Shown here piece after piece: positions 7,512 through 15,365 of a DNA stretch of 64,000 nucleotides; the first letter of the stretch is position 1, and each line of letters begins with the position of its first letter. The notes under the pieces were generated by a model. That model did no database searches. It was not told the origin of the DNA and saw only the letters and a list, made by a program, of their open reading frames with translations. Source of the DNA: Streptomyces tsukubensis (GTDB lineage: Bacteria; Actinomycetota; Actinomycetes; Streptomycetales; Streptomycetaceae); the NCBI RefSeq assembly GCF_009296025.1, contig NZ_CP045178.1, positions 7,440,001 to 7,504,000 on the forward strand. Direction: 5' to 3'. Made by a program: the position numbers and the translations under genes.

Positions 7512-8858
7512 ATGGATGCTTCTGCACGCGAGATCTACGACGTGGTGGGAATCGGCTTCGGCCCGTCCAATCTGTCGCTCGCCATCGCGCTGGAAGAACA
7601 CGAGGCGAATGTGGAGGCCCGCCCTGTCCGCGCCGCCTTCTTCGAACGGCAGCCGTCGTTCGGCTGGCACCGCAACATGCTGCTGCCGTCGGCCACCATG
7701 CAGATCTCTTTCCTGAAGGACCTGGTCACCTTCCGCAACCCGGTGTCCAAGTACAGCTTCATCGCGTATCTCCACGCAGCGGACAGGCTGGTCCAGTTCG
7801 TCAACAACCAGACCTTCTTCCCGACCCGCCAGGAGTTCCACCAGTACCTGGAATGGGTGGAGTCGGGGCTCAGTGACCGGGTGTCCTACGACTCGGAGGT
7901 GGTCGCCATCAGGAAGGCGGCCGGCACCGGCGCCGGTGAACCCGAGTGCCTGGAGATCGAGGTCCGCGACGGCCACCGAGGCCGCACCCACGTCCGCGCG
8001 CGCAACGTGGCCATCTCGACCGGGCTGGTGCCCCGCATGCCGGCCGGGGTGCGGCGCGACGACCGCGTCTGGCACAGCTCGGAGTTCCTGGAGAAGTACG
8101 GCCGGGTCGACCCCAACGACCTCAAGAGCGTCGCGGTGGTCGGGGCGGGACAGAGCGCGGCCGAGATCACCCGGTTCCTGCACGACTCCCTGCCGCACGC
8201 CCGGGTCTTCGCCGTCGTCCCCTCCTACGGCTACTCCGTCGCCGACGACACACCTTTCGCCAATCAGGTGTTCGACCCCAGTGCCGTGGACGACTACTAC
8301 TCCGGCACCGAGCAGACCCGCGAGGCGTTCTGGCGCTACCACCGCAACACCAACTACTCGGTGGTCGACGACGAGATCATCAGGGACCTGCACCAGCGCT
8401 CGTACGACGAGGACGTGCGCAACGACCGGCGATTGCACTTCCTCAACCTGACACGGGTCGACGACGTACGGCGGACCGGTACGGAGATCCGGGTCGGACT
8501 GCGCTCCCTGATCGACAGAGAGACCAGGGCGCTCGACGTGGACGCGCTCGTCTTCGCCACCGGCTACGACGCGATGCGACCGACCAACCTCCTCGGCGAC
8601 CTCGACCGGCACTGTCTGCGTGACACCGCGGGGCGCCACCGTGCCGAACGCGACTACCGGCTCGTCACCACGCCGGAACTGTCCTGCGGCATCTACCTCC
8701 AGGGCGGCACCGAGCACACCCACGGACTGACCTCGTCCCTGCTGTCCAACGTCGCCATCCGCAGCGGCGAGATCGCCGACTCCATCATCCGCAGGCGCGC
8801 GGAGGACCCCGAGCACCGGCCGGCCGCCTCTCTCGGCACGGCGCGCAGAACCGCCTGA
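7512..8858 (+). CDS. ktzI: L-ornithine N5-monooxygenase (KtzI/SidA/PvdA family)
   Basis: A 448-residue flavin N-monooxygenase. The FAD motif is GIGFGPSNLSLAI at residues 13-25, and the NADPH motif is VVGAGQSAAEI around residue 212. The MQISFLKDLVT...NPVSKYSFIAYLH stretch is typical of ornithine rather than lysine hydroxylases. A C-terminal FATGYD motif is present. It would oxidise ornithine to N5-hydroxyornithine, the substrate of the adjacent KtzT-type enzyme. It is the first gene of a + operon with an A protein, PCP, thioesterase, radical SAM protein and SHMT homologue. Hydroxamate siderophore synthesis is the usual alternative role, but no formyl- or acyltransferase is nearby. Confidence 0.88.
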   Translation: MDASAREIYDVVGIGFGPSNLSLAIALEEHEANVEARPVRAAFFERQPSFGWHRNMLLPSATMQISFLKDLVTFRNPVSKYSFIAYLHAADRLVQFVNNQTFFPTRQEFHQYLEWVESGLSDRVSYDSEVVAIRKAAGTGAGEPECLEIEVRDGHRGRTHVRARNVAISTGLVPRMPAGVRRDDRVWHSSEFLEKYGRVDPNDLKSVAVVGAGQSAAEITRFLHDSLPHARVFAVVPSYGYSVADDTPFANQVFDPSAVDDYYSGTEQTREAFWRYHRNTNYSVVDDEIIRDLHQRSYDEDVRNDRRLHFLNLTRVDDVRRTGTEIRVGLRSLIDRETRALDVDALVFATGYDAMRPTNLLGDLDRHCLRDTAGRHRAERDYRLVTTPELSCGIYLQGGTEHTHGLTSSLLSNVAIRSGEIADSIIRRRAEDPEHRPAASLGTARRTA

Positions 8859-8949
8859 CCCGCCCGAGCGCTCCGGGCCTCCGCCGTCCCGACAAGGGGA
8901 CAGCGGACACCGCACGAAACCTTCCGTCCACCGAGCCCCGGGAGCAGCG

Positions 8950-10611
8950 ATGACAGAGGACCCGAAGGCGTCGGCCCCGGGCGGAACCACACTGTGGGGC
9001 GGCGCCGCCGAGACGTCCTGCCTGCTGGACCGGCTGGCGGAGATCGCGCGCACGCGCCCCGACAACGTCGCGGTACAGGACGGGGCACGGGAGCTGACCT
9101 ACGGGGCGCTCCTCACCTGGGCCGCCCGCATCCGCGCACTCCTCGACGACCACGGGGTGCGCCCCGGCGACCGGGTGGCCGTCACGGGCCCGCGCGGCGC
9201 CGACGTCGTCGCGGCGATGCTCGCCACCGTGGGCGCGGGGGCCGCCTATGTGCCGCTCGACGCCTCGTACCCGGTCAGACGCCTGGAGCACATGGCCGCC
9301 GACAGCGCGGCGCGGCTGCTGCTGTTCAGCGGCGACGCCCCCGGCTTCGACGCGGGGACCCGCGCCGTACGCGTCCCCGGCGCACCGGACCGCGCCGACG
9401 CGCCGGACACCACCGCCCCGGCCGGGCCGCCCTGCGGACCCGACGTGCCGGTGTACGTCATCTACACCTCCGGCTCGACCGGGCTGCCCAAGGGCGTCGC
9501 CCTGCCCCACCGCTGCGTCGACAACATGGCGGCCTGGCAGTGGCGGCACTCGGTCCGCCCTGACCTGCGCACCGCCCAGTTCGCACCGCTCAACTTCGAC
9601 GTGTGGTTCCAGGAGGTGCTCGGCACCCTGTGCGGCGGCGGGACGCTCGTCGTCATGCCGGAGCCGCTGCGCCGCGACCCCATCGCCCTGCTGGACTGGC
9701 TCGCCGAGCAACGCGTCGAGCGCCTCTTCCTCCCCTACGTCGCCCTCCACATGCTCGCCGTGGCGGCCGGGGCAGCGCACTCGCTCGGACACCTCTCGCT
9801 GGCGGAGGTGAACACCGCGGGCGAACAGCTCGTATGCACCCCGGCCGTACGGGAGTTCTTCCGCCGCCTGCCCGGCTGCCGACTCAACAACCACTACGGG
9901 CAGAGCGAGTCCGCCATGGTGACCGTGCACACCCTCACGGGACCCAGCGACAGCTGGCCCGCGCTGCCTCCGATCGGCCGCCCGCTGCCCGGCTGCGAGC
10001 TCCTGATCGCACCGGCCGACCCGGCCGACCCTTCGGTGGGTGAACTGCTCGTGGCCGGAGCGCCCCTCGCGGTCGGCTACCTGGACAGGCCCGCCCTCAA
10101 CGCCGAGCGGTACCTCGACCTGGACGAACCGACGCCCCGCGGTCACCGCCGCGCGTTCCGCACCGGGGACCTGGTGCGCGTCGACGGCGACACCGTCCAC
10201 CTGCTGGGCCGCATCGACCACGAGGTGAAGGTCCGAGGTGTCCGGGTGAACCCGTTGGAGGTCGACGCCTGCCTGCTCGAACAGCCCGGAGTCGTGGAGG
10301 CGGTCACCGTCGCGGTGGACATCGCCCACGGCTCCCGGCAGTTGCGCGCCGCGGTGACCTCGGACGCGGGCCCTGACGGGTTCGACGGAGCGCGGGTGCT
10401 GGGGGCGCTGAAAGCGCTGCTGCCCGAGCAGTCCGTACCGGTCTCGATCACCGTGGTGCCCGAACTGCCGCGCACCGCGAGCGGCAAGGCGGACCGGGAC
10501 GCCGTCGCCGCCGCGCTGGCGCCCTCGGCCCGACGCCCGGCGGCCGACCCGTGGCGCACAGACGCGCCGCGGCCCGGCCGCGGAGCGGGAGTTCCGGAAA
10601 AGTCCGCTTGA
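8950..10611 (+). CDS. Stand-alone adenylation protein, proline/piperazate-type pocket
   Basis: 553 residues comprising one amino-acid adenylation domain with no C or T domain. Core motifs are intact: YTSGSTGLPKG (A3), NHYGQSES (A5), FRTGDLVR (A7), GRIDHEVKVRG (A8) and RTASGKADRD with the catalytic Lys (A10). Aligning by eye to GrsA, the pocket residues read about D-V-Q-F-N-A-H-M-V, close to the known proline code D-V-Q-x-I-A-H-V-V. A cyclic imino acid is therefore likely. Next to ktzT/ktzI, piperazate is the best guess and proline the alternative. The product would be loaded on the discrete PCP encoded 27 bases downstream. Start ATG 8950 follows GGGAGCAG. Confidence 0.8.
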   Translation: MTEDPKASAPGGTTLWGGAAETSCLLDRLAEIARTRPDNVAVQDGARELTYGALLTWAARIRALLDDHGVRPGDRVAVTGPRGADVVAAMLATVGAGAAYVPLDASYPVRRLEHMAADSAARLLLFSGDAPGFDAGTRAVRVPGAPDRADAPDTTAPAGPPCGPDVPVYVIYTSGSTGLPKGVALPHRCVDNMAAWQWRHSVRPDLRTAQFAPLNFDVWFQEVLGTLCGGGTLVVMPEPLRRDPIALLDWLAEQRVERLFLPYVALHMLAVAAGAAHSLGHLSLAEVNTAGEQLVCTPAVREFFRRLPGCRLNNHYGQSESAMVTVHTLTGPSDSWPALPPIGRPLPGCELLIAPADPADPSVGELLVAGAPLAVGYLDRPALNAERYLDLDEPTPRGHRRAFRTGDLVRVDGDTVHLLGRIDHEVKVRGVRVNPLEVDACLLEQPGVVEAVTVAVDIAHGSRQLRAAVTSDAGPDGFDGARVLGALKALLPEQSVPVSITVVPELPRTASGKADRDAVAAALAPSARRPAADPWRTDAPRPGRGAGVPEKSA

Positions 10612-10638
10612 TCGAATCGACCCGAACAGGGGTGCGGT

Positions 10639-10917
10639 ATGGAAGACAACGAATTCAGTACGCCGACCGAGCGGCGGCTCGCGGAGATCTGGGCCGAGGT
10701 ACTGCGGCTCGACACGGTCAAGCGCGACCAGGACTTCTTCGAGATCGGCGGGGACTCGCTGCTGGCCACGACGGTCGTCCTTGAGGCGTGCCGGGTCTGG
10801 GACGTCAAATTCACCGTCAGGGTCCTCCTCGCCGCCCCGGTCCTCGCCGAACTGGCCGAGCGCGTCGACGAACTGGTGGCACGCGCGGGACAGCGGCCGC
10901 AGCGGGAGGCCATGTGA
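10639..10917 (+). CDS. Discrete peptidyl carrier protein
   Basis: A 92-residue carrier protein with the phosphopantetheine motif in EIGGDSLLATTV (Ser at about residue 43) and helices typical of a T domain. It follows the stand-alone A protein, which should charge it. Free-standing A/PCP pairs usually hold an amino acid for on-carrier tailoring (hydroxylation, oxidation) before transfer into the main NRPS. Its TGA overlaps the GTG of the thioesterase (GTGA at 10914-10917), so the two are coupled. Confidence 0.88.
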   Translation: MEDNEFSTPTERRLAEIWAEVLRLDTVKRDQDFFEIGGDSLLATTVVLEACRVWDVKFTVRVLLAAPVLAELAERVDELVARAGQRPQREAM

Positions 10918-11684
10918 GCGAGGCCGGCACCTGCCTGTGGGAGATACGGCCGTCGGCGGCGGGCTCCGGAGGGGACACGCTGCTCCTGCTGCCCCACGCG
11001 GGAGGCTCGGCACAGAGCTACGGCGCCTGGGCGCGGTGGCTGCCCGACGGGCTGCGCGTCCTCGCCGCCAAGTACCCGGGGCGCGGGTCGCGCGGCAGGG
11101 AGCCCGCGGAGACGGATCTCCACCGCGTCGTCGGCGAACTCGGCGACGCGCTGGCCGACTTCAAGGGCCCGCTGTACGTCTTCGGCCACAGCATGGGCGC
11201 CTACATCGGCTTCGAGCTGTGCTGGCACCGGCAGTCCGAAGGGCGGCCGGCCCAGGCCCTCTACGCCTCCGGGGCGGTCCCCCCGCACCGGCTGCGAACG
11301 TACCCGGCCCCCGGGGTGCGTATCACCGACGAGCACCTGCTGGAACTCATGGAGAAGTGCGGTGGAATCCCTGACGCCTTCACCGACTCGCCGGACCTCA
11401 TGAGTCTGGCCCTGGAACTGATCGGGGCCGACCTCGAACTCGTCAACGCCTACACGTACGGCGCCCCCGAGCGCAGGCTGAGCAGCCCCATCGTGGCCTT
11501 CGGCGGCGACCGCGACCGGCTGGTCCCCTCCTCCGAGGTGGACCACTGGCGCGAGTTGAGCACGGCCGACTGCGCCACCCACCTCATACCGGGCGAGCAC
11601 CTCTACCACCTCGACAACGAGGCGGCCTTCACCGCCGCCGTCTCCCAGCACCTCGCGAGCCTTCAAGAAGAGTGGAATGAATAG
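10914..11684 (+). CDS. Type II thioesterase
   Basis: A 256-residue alpha/beta hydrolase of the type II TE family. LLLLPHAGGSAQSYGAW forms the oxyanion region, Ser is in FGHSMGAYIGFE, and His in PGEHLYHLDN completes the triad. These enzymes unload stalled or mis-acylated carrier proteins, or release a modified aminoacyl group from a discrete PCP. Its coupling to the PCP gene suggests it serves that carrier as well as the large NRPS. The GTG start at 10914 is fixed by the overlap with the PCP stop. Confidence 0.88.
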   Translation: MSEAGTCLWEIRPSAAGSGGDTLLLLPHAGGSAQSYGAWARWLPDGLRVLAAKYPGRGSRGREPAETDLHRVVGELGDALADFKGPLYVFGHSMGAYIGFELCWHRQSEGRPAQALYASGAVPPHRLRTYPAPGVRITDEHLLELMEKCGGIPDAFTDSPDLMSLALELIGADLELVNAYTYGAPERRLSSPIVAFGGDRDRLVPSSEVDHWRELSTADCATHLIPGEHLYHLDNEAAFTAAVSQHLASLQEEWNE

Positions 11685-11696
11685 GAGAGCGCGAAC

Positions 11697-13673
11697 ATGT
11701 CCAGCCCAGAATCCCCCGGCGCAGCCGATGCCGGGACGGCCGTGATGGAGCGCAGGAAGATCGTGCTGGTGGAACTCCCCACCTACGAGAACATCCTGCC
11801 CCTGGCCTCCGGCTACATCCAGGCGTACGCGCAGGACGACCCGGCCGTCGCCGCGTCCCACACATTCGAGATCGTCTCCTACCCCATCTCCGACGACCGG
11901 CACCGGATGGTGCGGGACCTCGCCGAGAAGGACGCCCACCTCTACACGTTCAGCTGCTACATCTGGAACATGAAGCTGGTCCGCTGGGTGCTCGACGAAC
12001 TGCGGGCCCTGCGCCCCGACGCCCACTACCTGCTCGGCGGCCCGCAGGTGATGAACCACGCCTCGACCTACCTCGCCGACGGAGCGGAGAACGTCTACGT
12101 CTGCAACGGCGAAGGGGAGCTGACCTCACTGGAGCTCATCAAACAGATCGGCTCGGGCGCCCCGGAGATGAGCAACGTGCTCGGTCTCAGCTTCTGGTCG
12201 GACGGCGAACTGGTCACCACAGAGTCGGCGCCCCGCATCCAGAACCTGATGGACATCCCCTCGCCCTTCCTGAACGGCGTCTTCGAGGACCACGAATTCA
12301 GCTTCGCCATCATGGAGACGAACCGGGGCTGCCCCTTCCGCTGCACCTTCTGCTACTGGGGCGCGGCCACCAACTCCAAGGTCAACAAGTTCGAGGAAGA
12401 GCGCATCAAGGCAGAGCTCAAATGGATCAGCGAGCACAGGTACTCCGCGCTCATGATCGCCGACGCCAACTGGGGGCTGTCGCCCCGCGACGTCACCCTC
12501 AGCGAATACATCGTGCAGTGCGGCGAGGAGAACGGCTACCCCCTCATCATCCACATGGCCGCCGCCAAGAACCGGCCCGAGCGCATGGCCGAGATCACCG
12601 AGATCTTCGTACGCGGCGGACTCATGGTCAGCCAGCCCATCTCCCTCCAGACCATGAACGAGTCGACGCTGGAGATGGTCGACCGGAAGAACATCCGCGA
12701 GGAGACCTACATCGGCCTCCAGCGCCTGCTGCGCGAGAAGCGCATCAGCTCGTACGTGGAGATGATCTGGCCGCTGCCGGGCGAGACCATCGGGTCCTTC
12801 AAGGAGGGCCTCACCCGGCTCTGCCGCTCCTACGCGGACACGATCATCGTCTACCCGCAACTGTTCCTGCACAACACACCCATGTACGGGCAGCGCGAGT
12901 CCCTCGGCATCCTCACCGCCGAAGTACCCAGCGACATCTCCGAGGCGGAGGTCGTACTCGGCACGAAGTGGGTGACCGAGGAGGACTGCCGCGACGGCTA
13001 CTGGGTCAACCACGCGCTGTACACCCTCTACAACATGCGGGCCCTGTTCGTCCTCTCCGGTTACCTCGACTCCGCCGGGATCATCTCGTACGGCGAGCTG
13101 TTCGCCGGAGTGTCACGGTACTTCCGCACCCGCACCGACACCGAGGTCTGCCGCTTCCTCATCCAGCAGACCGACGATCTGGCCAACTACGACCTGCTCA
13201 ACACCGGCAAGACCGCCCACATGATCCTCAGCTCGCACCGCGAGGAGTTCGACAGGATCCTGGCCGACTTCGTCACCGCCCAGGACTGGTGGAGCGATCC
13301 CATGGCGCGCCAGGCGTTCGAGATCGACCTGCTCGCCCGCGCCTACGTCTACCGGGAGCCGGTGCGCACGCCCGACTACGCGTTCACCGAGATCGTCCTG
13401 CGCGACCAGCCGCACGCCCAGGGCTTCACCGCCGAGGTCTCAGCGGACCTGTTGCGGCTGTTGGTCGGCCGCGAAATGCTGGAGGCGGACGCCGCCGACG
13501 CCGAGCGCGTCACCCTGCACATCGACCACCGGGGCCGGCAGAAGATGCCGTACATGCCGCAGCGAAGCCTGGAGCACAACGCGAACTACTGCCACGGCAT
13601 GGTGCTGCGCTCCCGCGAGATCCTGCCCAACATCCAGGTCGACGCGGCCGGTGCCCTCGCACCCGTCGCCTGA
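11697..13673 (+). CDS. B12-binding-type radical SAM enzyme, function unknown
   Basis: A 658-residue protein. Residues about 20-180 resemble an N-terminal cobalamin-binding Rossmann domain, but I see no DxHxxG base-off motif. The radical SAM CxxxCxxC motif is in NRGCPFRCTFCYWG at about residues 205-218. The GETIGSF and LHNTPMYG segments suit the barrel. A C-terminal extension of about 250 residues contains a conserved-looking LEHNANYCHGMVLR. Class B relatives often methylate unactivated carbons, but others do rearrangements, so I do not assign a reaction. ATG 11697 has GGAG upstream and lies 12 bases after the thioesterase stop. It is followed by an SHMT homologue, so both may tailor the same residue. 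Confidence 0.75.
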   Translation: MSSPESPGAADAGTAVMERRKIVLVELPTYENILPLASGYIQAYAQDDPAVAASHTFEIVSYPISDDRHRMVRDLAEKDAHLYTFSCYIWNMKLVRWVLDELRALRPDAHYLLGGPQVMNHASTYLADGAENVYVCNGEGELTSLELIKQIGSGAPEMSNVLGLSFWSDGELVTTESAPRIQNLMDIPSPFLNGVFEDHEFSFAIMETNRGCPFRCTFCYWGAATNSKVNKFEEERIKAELKWISEHRYSALMIADANWGLSPRDVTLSEYIVQCGEENGYPLIIHMAAAKNRPERMAEITEIFVRGGLMVSQPISLQTMNESTLEMVDRKNIREETYIGLQRLLREKRISSYVEMIWPLPGETIGSFKEGLTRLCRSYADTIIVYPQLFLHNTPMYGQRESLGILTAEVPSDISEAEVVLGTKWVTEEDCRDGYWVNHALYTLYNMRALFVLSGYLDSAGIISYGELFAGVSRYFRTRTDTEVCRFLIQQTDDLANYDLLNTGKTAHMILSSHREEFDRILADFVTAQDWWSDPMARQAFEIDLLARAYVYREPVRTPDYAFTEIVLRDQPHAQGFTAEVSADLLRLLVGREMLEADAADAERVTLHIDHRGRQKMPYMPQRSLEHNANYCHGMVLRSREILPNIQVDAAGALAPVA

Positions 13674-13801
13674 ACCGGAGCACCGCACACCTGGACGTTT
13701 TGACACCCGTGCGCTCCGGAGCGCCGTCCGCCCGCGCTCCGGAGCCGCCCCACGCCGACGCACCGTCGGCCGCCCTCCCACCCTCACCGCTAGGAGTACT
13801 C

Positions 13802-15178
13802 GTGGTCCTGACCAGGAACGGCGCGGCAACCCACCCATCGACCGCCGCGCACGCGCGGTTGCAGGCCCGCGGCAGTCAGGAGCTGTGGGCCGAGGATCCG
13901 GAGCTGGCCGCCGCACTCGACCGTGAGGTCGCCTATCAGGACGACACCCTCCAACTGGTCGCCCACGCCAGCCTCGCGGCGCCCTCGGTCCTGTCAGCAG
14001 CCGGTTCCGCGCTGGCCAACGCCACCGCCGAGGGCTACCCCGGCGCCCGCTACCACCCCGGCGCCGTCCAGTTCGACCAGGTGGAACGCCTCGCCGTGGA
14101 ACGCGCCAAGGCCGCCTTCCGCGCCCGGTACGCCAACGTCCAGCCGCACTCCTGTTCCTCGGCCAACCTGACCGTCCTGTTCACCCTCCTCGCTCCCGGC
14201 GACACCGTGCTGAGCCTGGACCTGGACTCCGGCGGACACCTCACCCACGGTGCCGCCGCCTCCGTGACCGGCCGCTACTTCGACGTCGTCCACTACGGGC
14301 TCGACGCCGACGGCTACATCGACGAGGACCAGGCCGCGCGCCTGGCCCTGGAACACCGCCCCCGCCTGGTCGTGGTCGGCGCCAGCGCCTACCCCCGTAC
14401 CCCGGACTACGCCCGCTTCCGCGCCATCAGCGACTCGGTCGGGGCCTACCTGCTGGCCGACATCTCACACGTCGCGGGCCTCGTCGCGGCGGGCGTGCAC
14501 CCCAGCCCCGTCGACCTGGCCCACATCACCACCTCAAGCACCTACAAACAGCTCGGCGGCCCGCGCGGCGGCATCATCCTCAGCGGCAGGGACTTCGACC
14601 GGCCAGGACCGGACGGCACCCCTCTGTACCGGCTGTTGCAGCGCGGGGTGTTCCCGCTGTCCCAGGGCACACCCAACCCCTCGGCCATCGCGGCCAAGGC
14701 CCGTGCGCTGGCCCTGGTCGCCCAACCGGAGTTCACCGCGACAGCCAAGGCCATCGCCGCCAACGCGGCCGCCCTGGCCGTGGCCCTGGACAAGCGCGGC
14801 TGGCCGGTCCTGACCGGCGGCACGGAGAACCACACCGTCCTCCTCGACACCTACCGTCGGGGCATCACCGGAGCCGTCGCCGAAACGGCCCTGGAGAGCT
14901 GTGGCATCCACGCCAACAAGAACCGCATCCGCGGCGACACCAAGCCGCCCCTGGTCACCAGCGGCCTCCGGCTCGGCACCAACATCACCGCCCAGCGCGG
15001 TATGCGCGAGGACGACATGGACGACTGCGCCGGCCTCGTCGACCGCGTGCTGACCACCATCCGTCCCACCGGCGACCGCACCTACGACCTGACGGCGCGG
15101 GACCGGGACGAGATCCGCTCGCGGGTCGCGGAGGTGTGCCGCCGTTTCCCCACGGTGTACCACGACCGCCGAGCATGA
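13802..15178 (+). CDS. Atypical serine hydroxymethyltransferase homologue
   Basis: A 458-residue PLP fold-type I enzyme of the GlyA family: AEGYPGARYHPG, LTHG, ADISHVAGLVAAG, and the PLP-Lys segment TTSSTYKQLGGPRGG. Housekeeping SHMT has TTTHKTLRGPRGG, so the His before Lys is Tyr and the following Leu-Arg is Leu-Gly. The folate/substrate region also differs (RLGTNITAQRGM). It is therefore a specialised paralogue. A known precedent is FmoH of the JBIR-34/35 pathway, which makes alpha-methylserine. GTG 13802 has AGGAG five bases upstream. It ends the ktzI operon and converges on NRPS2. It probably supplies a non-proteinogenic amino acid; the substrate is unknown. Confidence 0.78.
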   Translation: MVLTRNGAATHPSTAAHARLQARGSQELWAEDPELAAALDREVAYQDDTLQLVAHASLAAPSVLSAAGSALANATAEGYPGARYHPGAVQFDQVERLAVERAKAAFRARYANVQPHSCSSANLTVLFTLLAPGDTVLSLDLDSGGHLTHGAAASVTGRYFDVVHYGLDADGYIDEDQAARLALEHRPRLVVVGASAYPRTPDYARFRAISDSVGAYLLADISHVAGLVAAGVHPSPVDLAHITTSSTYKQLGGPRGGIILSGRDFDRPGPDGTPLYRLLQRGVFPLSQGTPNPSAIAAKARALALVAQPEFTATAKAIAANAAALAVALDKRGWPVLTGGTENHTVLLDTYRRGITGAVAETALESCGIHANKNRIRGDTKPPLVTSGLRLGTNITAQRGMREDDMDDCAGLVDRVLTTIRPTGDRTYDLTARDRDEIRSRVAEVCRRFPTVYHDRRA

Positions 15179-15183
15179 TCGGC

Positions 15184-15239
15184 GTACGGCGTACGGCGTA
15201 CGGCGTACGGCGTGCGGGGCGCGGGGCGCGGGGCGCGGC
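15184..15239. repeat. 7-bp tandem repeat between convergent genes
   Basis: GTACGGC repeats four times exactly (15184-15211), followed by four drifted copies (GTGCGGG, then GCGCGG-type units). It fills the 187-base spacer between the SHMT-like stop and the NRPS2 stop. No gene crosses it. Confidence 0.9.
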
Positions 15240-15365
15240 GGCCGACGCGACCGAAGAGGTCCGGGGAGAAGCCGGCGACGAAGGTGCGGGCGGCGCGGGC
15301 CGCGCTCCCGAAGACGCGCCCCGTCAGGCCCTTCTGGTGCGTCCCGCCCGGCCGGGCCGGGCACC

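Noticed and set aside
7512..8858. Hydroxamate siderophore pathway
   Set aside because: The N-hydroxylase alone would allow it, but no formyl/acyl-transferase, siderophore transporter or iron box was seen, while a KtzT-type gene is adjacent.
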